64,000 nt of DNA from Halanaerobiales bacterium (GTDB lineage: Bacteria; Bacillota; Halanaerobiia; Halanaerobiales; DTU029), in assembly GCA_029981855.1 (NCBI GenBank), contig JARRCS010000024.1, positions 17,519-81,518 of the forward strand, read 5' to 3'. The notes under the pieces were generated by a model. It was given only the letters and a program-made list of their open reading frames with translations, did not search any database and had not been told where the DNA came from. Shown in pieces: positions 61,982-64,000 of the stretch (positions are counted from its first letter, which is position 1; every line of letters begins with the position of its first letter). The position numbers and the translations under genes are program-made.

Positions 61982-62896
61982 ATGAAGATAAAACATAAGA
62001 TGAAATCTTCCTGGAATAATACAAGTCTATTTGGAATTATTTTAATTGCACCATTATTGTTATGGATAGTTGCTACGATTGTTTATCCCTTGATAAGATC
62101 AGTCTGGATGAGTTTTACCGATGTTGATTTTCTGGGAAGTAATTCCAGTTTTGTCGGATTTAATAACTATATAGATTTAATAAAAGATATTGAATTTTGG
62201 TCAGCATTTGGGAAGAGTATAATCTGGACTATTGGTAATGCACTCCTTCAGGTAATCCTCGGTTTCGCTACTGCATTAATTATAAATCAGCAGTTTAAAG
62301 GCAAGAAATTTGTTAGGACATGGATTATCTTATCCTGGATAATACCAACTATTGTCCTTGCAATAATTTGGAGATGGGTCCTTAATTCCTCTTTCGGTAT
62401 TTTAAATTATATTTTACAGGCACTTAACTTAATTGACCAGCCAATTAATTTTTTGGGTTCTCTCCAGATGGCTATGCCGACGGTTATCTTTATTAATACC
62501 TGGCGTTGGTTTCCATTTTTGGCTATTATTGTCCTGGCTGCATTGCAGACAATTCCTGCCGACCCATATGAGGCAGCCGATATTGACGGAGCAAATAGCT
62601 TACAAAAATTTATCTATATTACTTTTCCGATGCTGAGACCAACCTTATCGGTACTGGGGTTAATAGGAACACTGTGGTCTATAAACATTTTTGATGTTAT
62701 ATATATGTTAACCAGAGGAGGGCCGGCTGGTGGTACCGAGACTATTCCTGTATTTGTCTATCAGAAGGCCTTTCAGGAATATGCAATGAATAAGGCATCA
62801 GCAGCAGCAGTTTTATTATTTCTTTTCTTATTAGCATTTGTCTTATTCTATATAAAGGTTGAACCAACATTTAAGGAAGAAAACTTTTTGAGGTAG
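61982..62896 (+). CDS. Sugar ABC transporter permease (MalF-like)
   Basis: A 304-residue membrane protein with six helices. The EAA loop is DPYEAADIDGANSLQKFIYITFPMLRPTL. AGAGAGGTGA precedes the ATG. It partners with the permease that starts 11 bp later. Confidence 0.93.
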   Translation: MKIKHKMKSSWNNTSLFGIILIAPLLLWIVATIVYPLIRSVWMSFTDVDFLGSNSSFVGFNNYIDLIKDIEFWSAFGKSIIWTIGNALLQVILGFATALIINQQFKGKKFVRTWIILSWIIPTIVLAIIWRWVLNSSFGILNYILQALNLIDQPINFLGSLQMAMPTVIFINTWRWFPFLAIIVLAALQTIPADPYEAADIDGANSLQKFIYITFPMLRPTLSVLGLIGTLWSINIFDVIYMLTRGGPAGGTETIPVFVYQKAFQEYAMNKASAAAVLLFLFLLAFVLFYIKVEPTFKEENFLR

Positions 62897-62906
62897 GGGT
62901 GATTTT

Positions 62907-63743
62907 ATGAAACAGGAAAGTAAATTAAAAAAAAGAGTAGTTCTAAAATATGTTCTTGTAATACTTTTGCTGAGTATTATTATACTTCCTTTTTACTGGA
63001 TTTTTATATCTTCAGTAAAACCAACAGATGAATTAATTAGGGCAATTCCAACCTTTATCCCAGAAAAATGGACCTTTAGCCATTACAGCAGATTATTTGC
63101 TGCATCTGATTATGGACAGTATTTATGGAATAGTTTCTATGTAGCTTTCTGGTCAATGGTCATCACTGTAATACTGGCTTCTCTAGGTGGGTACAGTATA
63201 TACCGTTGTAGTTATCCGGGGAAAAATTTTATTTCCAAATTAATTCTAGTAACATATATATTTCCTCAGGTTTTAATACTGATACCATTATATAAAGTAA
63301 TGAGTAGATTTTATCTGATTAATAATTTATGGAGCCTGATAATTATAAATGTAACAATCTGTGCACCTTTTGGAGTATGGTTATTAAGGACATTCTTTGG
63401 TACTATACCAATGGCAATAGAAGAGGCCGCTGCAATAGACGGAGCCAGTCAGTTAAAAACTTTATATAAAATTTTTATACCTCTTGCTGCTCCGGGAATG
63501 GCAACAGTTGCAATCTATGCATTTTTAACATCCTGGACAGAATTTCTATTCGCTAATGTCTTTATTATAGATGAGGAGTTAAAAACCTTACCTGTTGGAT
63601 TGGCTCGTTTTATAACCCAGTATAATGTTGATTGGGGTTTATTAAATGCTGGAGCAATGGTAACTGCTATACCACCGCTTATTTTCTTTGCTTTTGTCGG
63701 TAAATACTTTATTAAAGGTTTAACTGCAGGATCGATTAAATAG
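62907..63743 (+). CDS. Sugar ABC transporter permease (MalG-like)
   Basis: A 278-residue membrane protein. The EAA motif is MAIEEAAAIDGASQLKTLYKIFIPLAAPGM. GTAGGGGTGA precedes the ATG. Like the first CUT1 system, this one has no ATPase gene nearby. It is the last gene of the operon. Confidence 0.93.
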   Translation: MKQESKLKKRVVLKYVLVILLLSIIILPFYWIFISSVKPTDELIRAIPTFIPEKWTFSHYSRLFAASDYGQYLWNSFYVAFWSMVITVILASLGGYSIYRCSYPGKNFISKLILVTYIFPQVLILIPLYKVMSRFYLINNLWSLIIINVTICAPFGVWLLRTFFGTIPMAIEEAAAIDGASQLKTLYKIFIPLAAPGMATVAIYAFLTSWTEFLFANVFIIDEELKTLPVGLARFITQYNVDWGLLNAGAMVTAIPPLIFFAFVGKYFIKGLTAGSIK

Positions 63744-63755
63744 CTAATTTAAAAA

Positions 63756-63778
63756 GGGACCCCTAAAGTCGGGGTCTC
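63756..63778. terminator. Bidirectional-looking terminator between operon and transposase
   Basis: GGGACCCC (63756-63763) pairs with GGGGTCTC (63771-63778, one G-U). On the minus strand it is followed by T5, so it terminates the transposase gene; on the plus strand only TAAAA follows. Confidence 0.7.
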
Positions 63779-63849
63779 TAAAATGAATATAAATTTTGCC
63801 TCTTCTCCAATTTTCTACAGTACAATAATTAGCATTTTTAACCAGATAT

Positions 63850-64000
63850 CTATTTTTGATGTTTAAGATTTATAGCCTGGAATATTTTCAGTTTGAAGTA
63901 CTCTGGATCATGAAAACCTCTGGCCTGTCTTTTTACAAAGCCAATTGTATTATTATGAGCTTCGATAATAGAGGTGTTTATCTGGTACAAACAATACGTC
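63850..64000 (-). mobile_element. ISL3-like transposase, 3' end only
   Basis: On the minus strand the frame reads INTSIIEAHNNTIGFVKRQA, then GFHDPEYFKLKIFQAIN and stops at 63850. This matches the C-terminal end of ISL3-family transposases (nnkIkxxkRxAxGfxxxexfxlri). The catalytic part lies beyond the window. AT-rich sequence 63779-63849 should hold the element end; GCCTCTTCTCC near 63797 could be its terminal repeat, unproven. Confidence 0.7.

Overview
The window reads as a chromosome segment from an anaerobic, low-GC, endospore-forming Firmicute. A fermentative relative of the Halanaerobiales is my best guess; that is inference from gene content, not a search. Supporting signs are the cotJABC spore-coat operon, a Spo0E-like phosphatase, a glycyl radical enzyme with its activase, a flavodiiron protein next to rubredoxin, many sugar ABC transporters, UUG/GUG starts and strong Shine-Dalgarno sites.

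Layout. 1-5684: end of a sugar ABC transporter operon (ATPase, permease, binding protein) with a DUF4432 mutarotase-like protein and a mannose-6-phosphate-isomerase-like cupin. 5737-8231 (minus): DnaB-type helicase and DnaD-domain protein. 8378-12405: purB-purA-purD, then cysE (12829-13494). 13833-19784: IclR regulator, EPSP-synthase-like enzyme, TAXI-TRAP transporter, DUF1850 protein and Spo0E-like protein. 20047-30194: a signalling and catabolic locus made of a fused ABC-GAF-histidine kinase (interrupted by an in-frame TAG), an ANTAR response regulator, a leader with two hairpins and a terminator, a glycyl-radical activase, a sugar-type ABC transporter (its permease frameshifted) and a glycyl radical enzyme whose radical domain is a separate small gene. 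30548-31735: class V aminotransferase.

31750-38333 is a visibly AT-richer accessory island: a decayed McrB/EVE-like fragment, then toxin-antitoxin modules (HigBA-like, MntA-HepT, VapBC-like, PIN plus antitoxin, XRE-ImmA-PIN) and a lone ACT-domain gene. Most of these are separated by imperfect palindromic repeats that resemble integron attC sites, and a truncated IS1634-like transposase closes the island. 38400-51875 returns to ordinary genes: cysK, cotJCBA, a GntR-nagA-nagB amino-sugar operon, a fluoride riboswitch with crcB and DUF190, fprA, rubredoxin, a Wzz-like coiled-coil protein, a holin-like protein, and an ArsR-permease-thioredoxin-ferredoxin group.

51884-63743: decayed fragments (M48 peptidase, 3' end of a second nagB), a second GntR regulator with three TGGTATAGACCA-type operators, then two CUT1-type sugar ABC transporters with a TIM-barrel epimerase, a xylulokinase-like FGGY kinase and a SIS-domain protein. 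The window ends inside an ISL3-like transposase on the minus strand.

Recurring themes are strong hairpins directly after solute-binding-protein genes, hairpins near start codons, and two single-base homopolymer frameshifts (5815-5818 and 26098-26104) that may be sequencing errors or real decay. No CRISPR array, rRNA or tRNA was seen.
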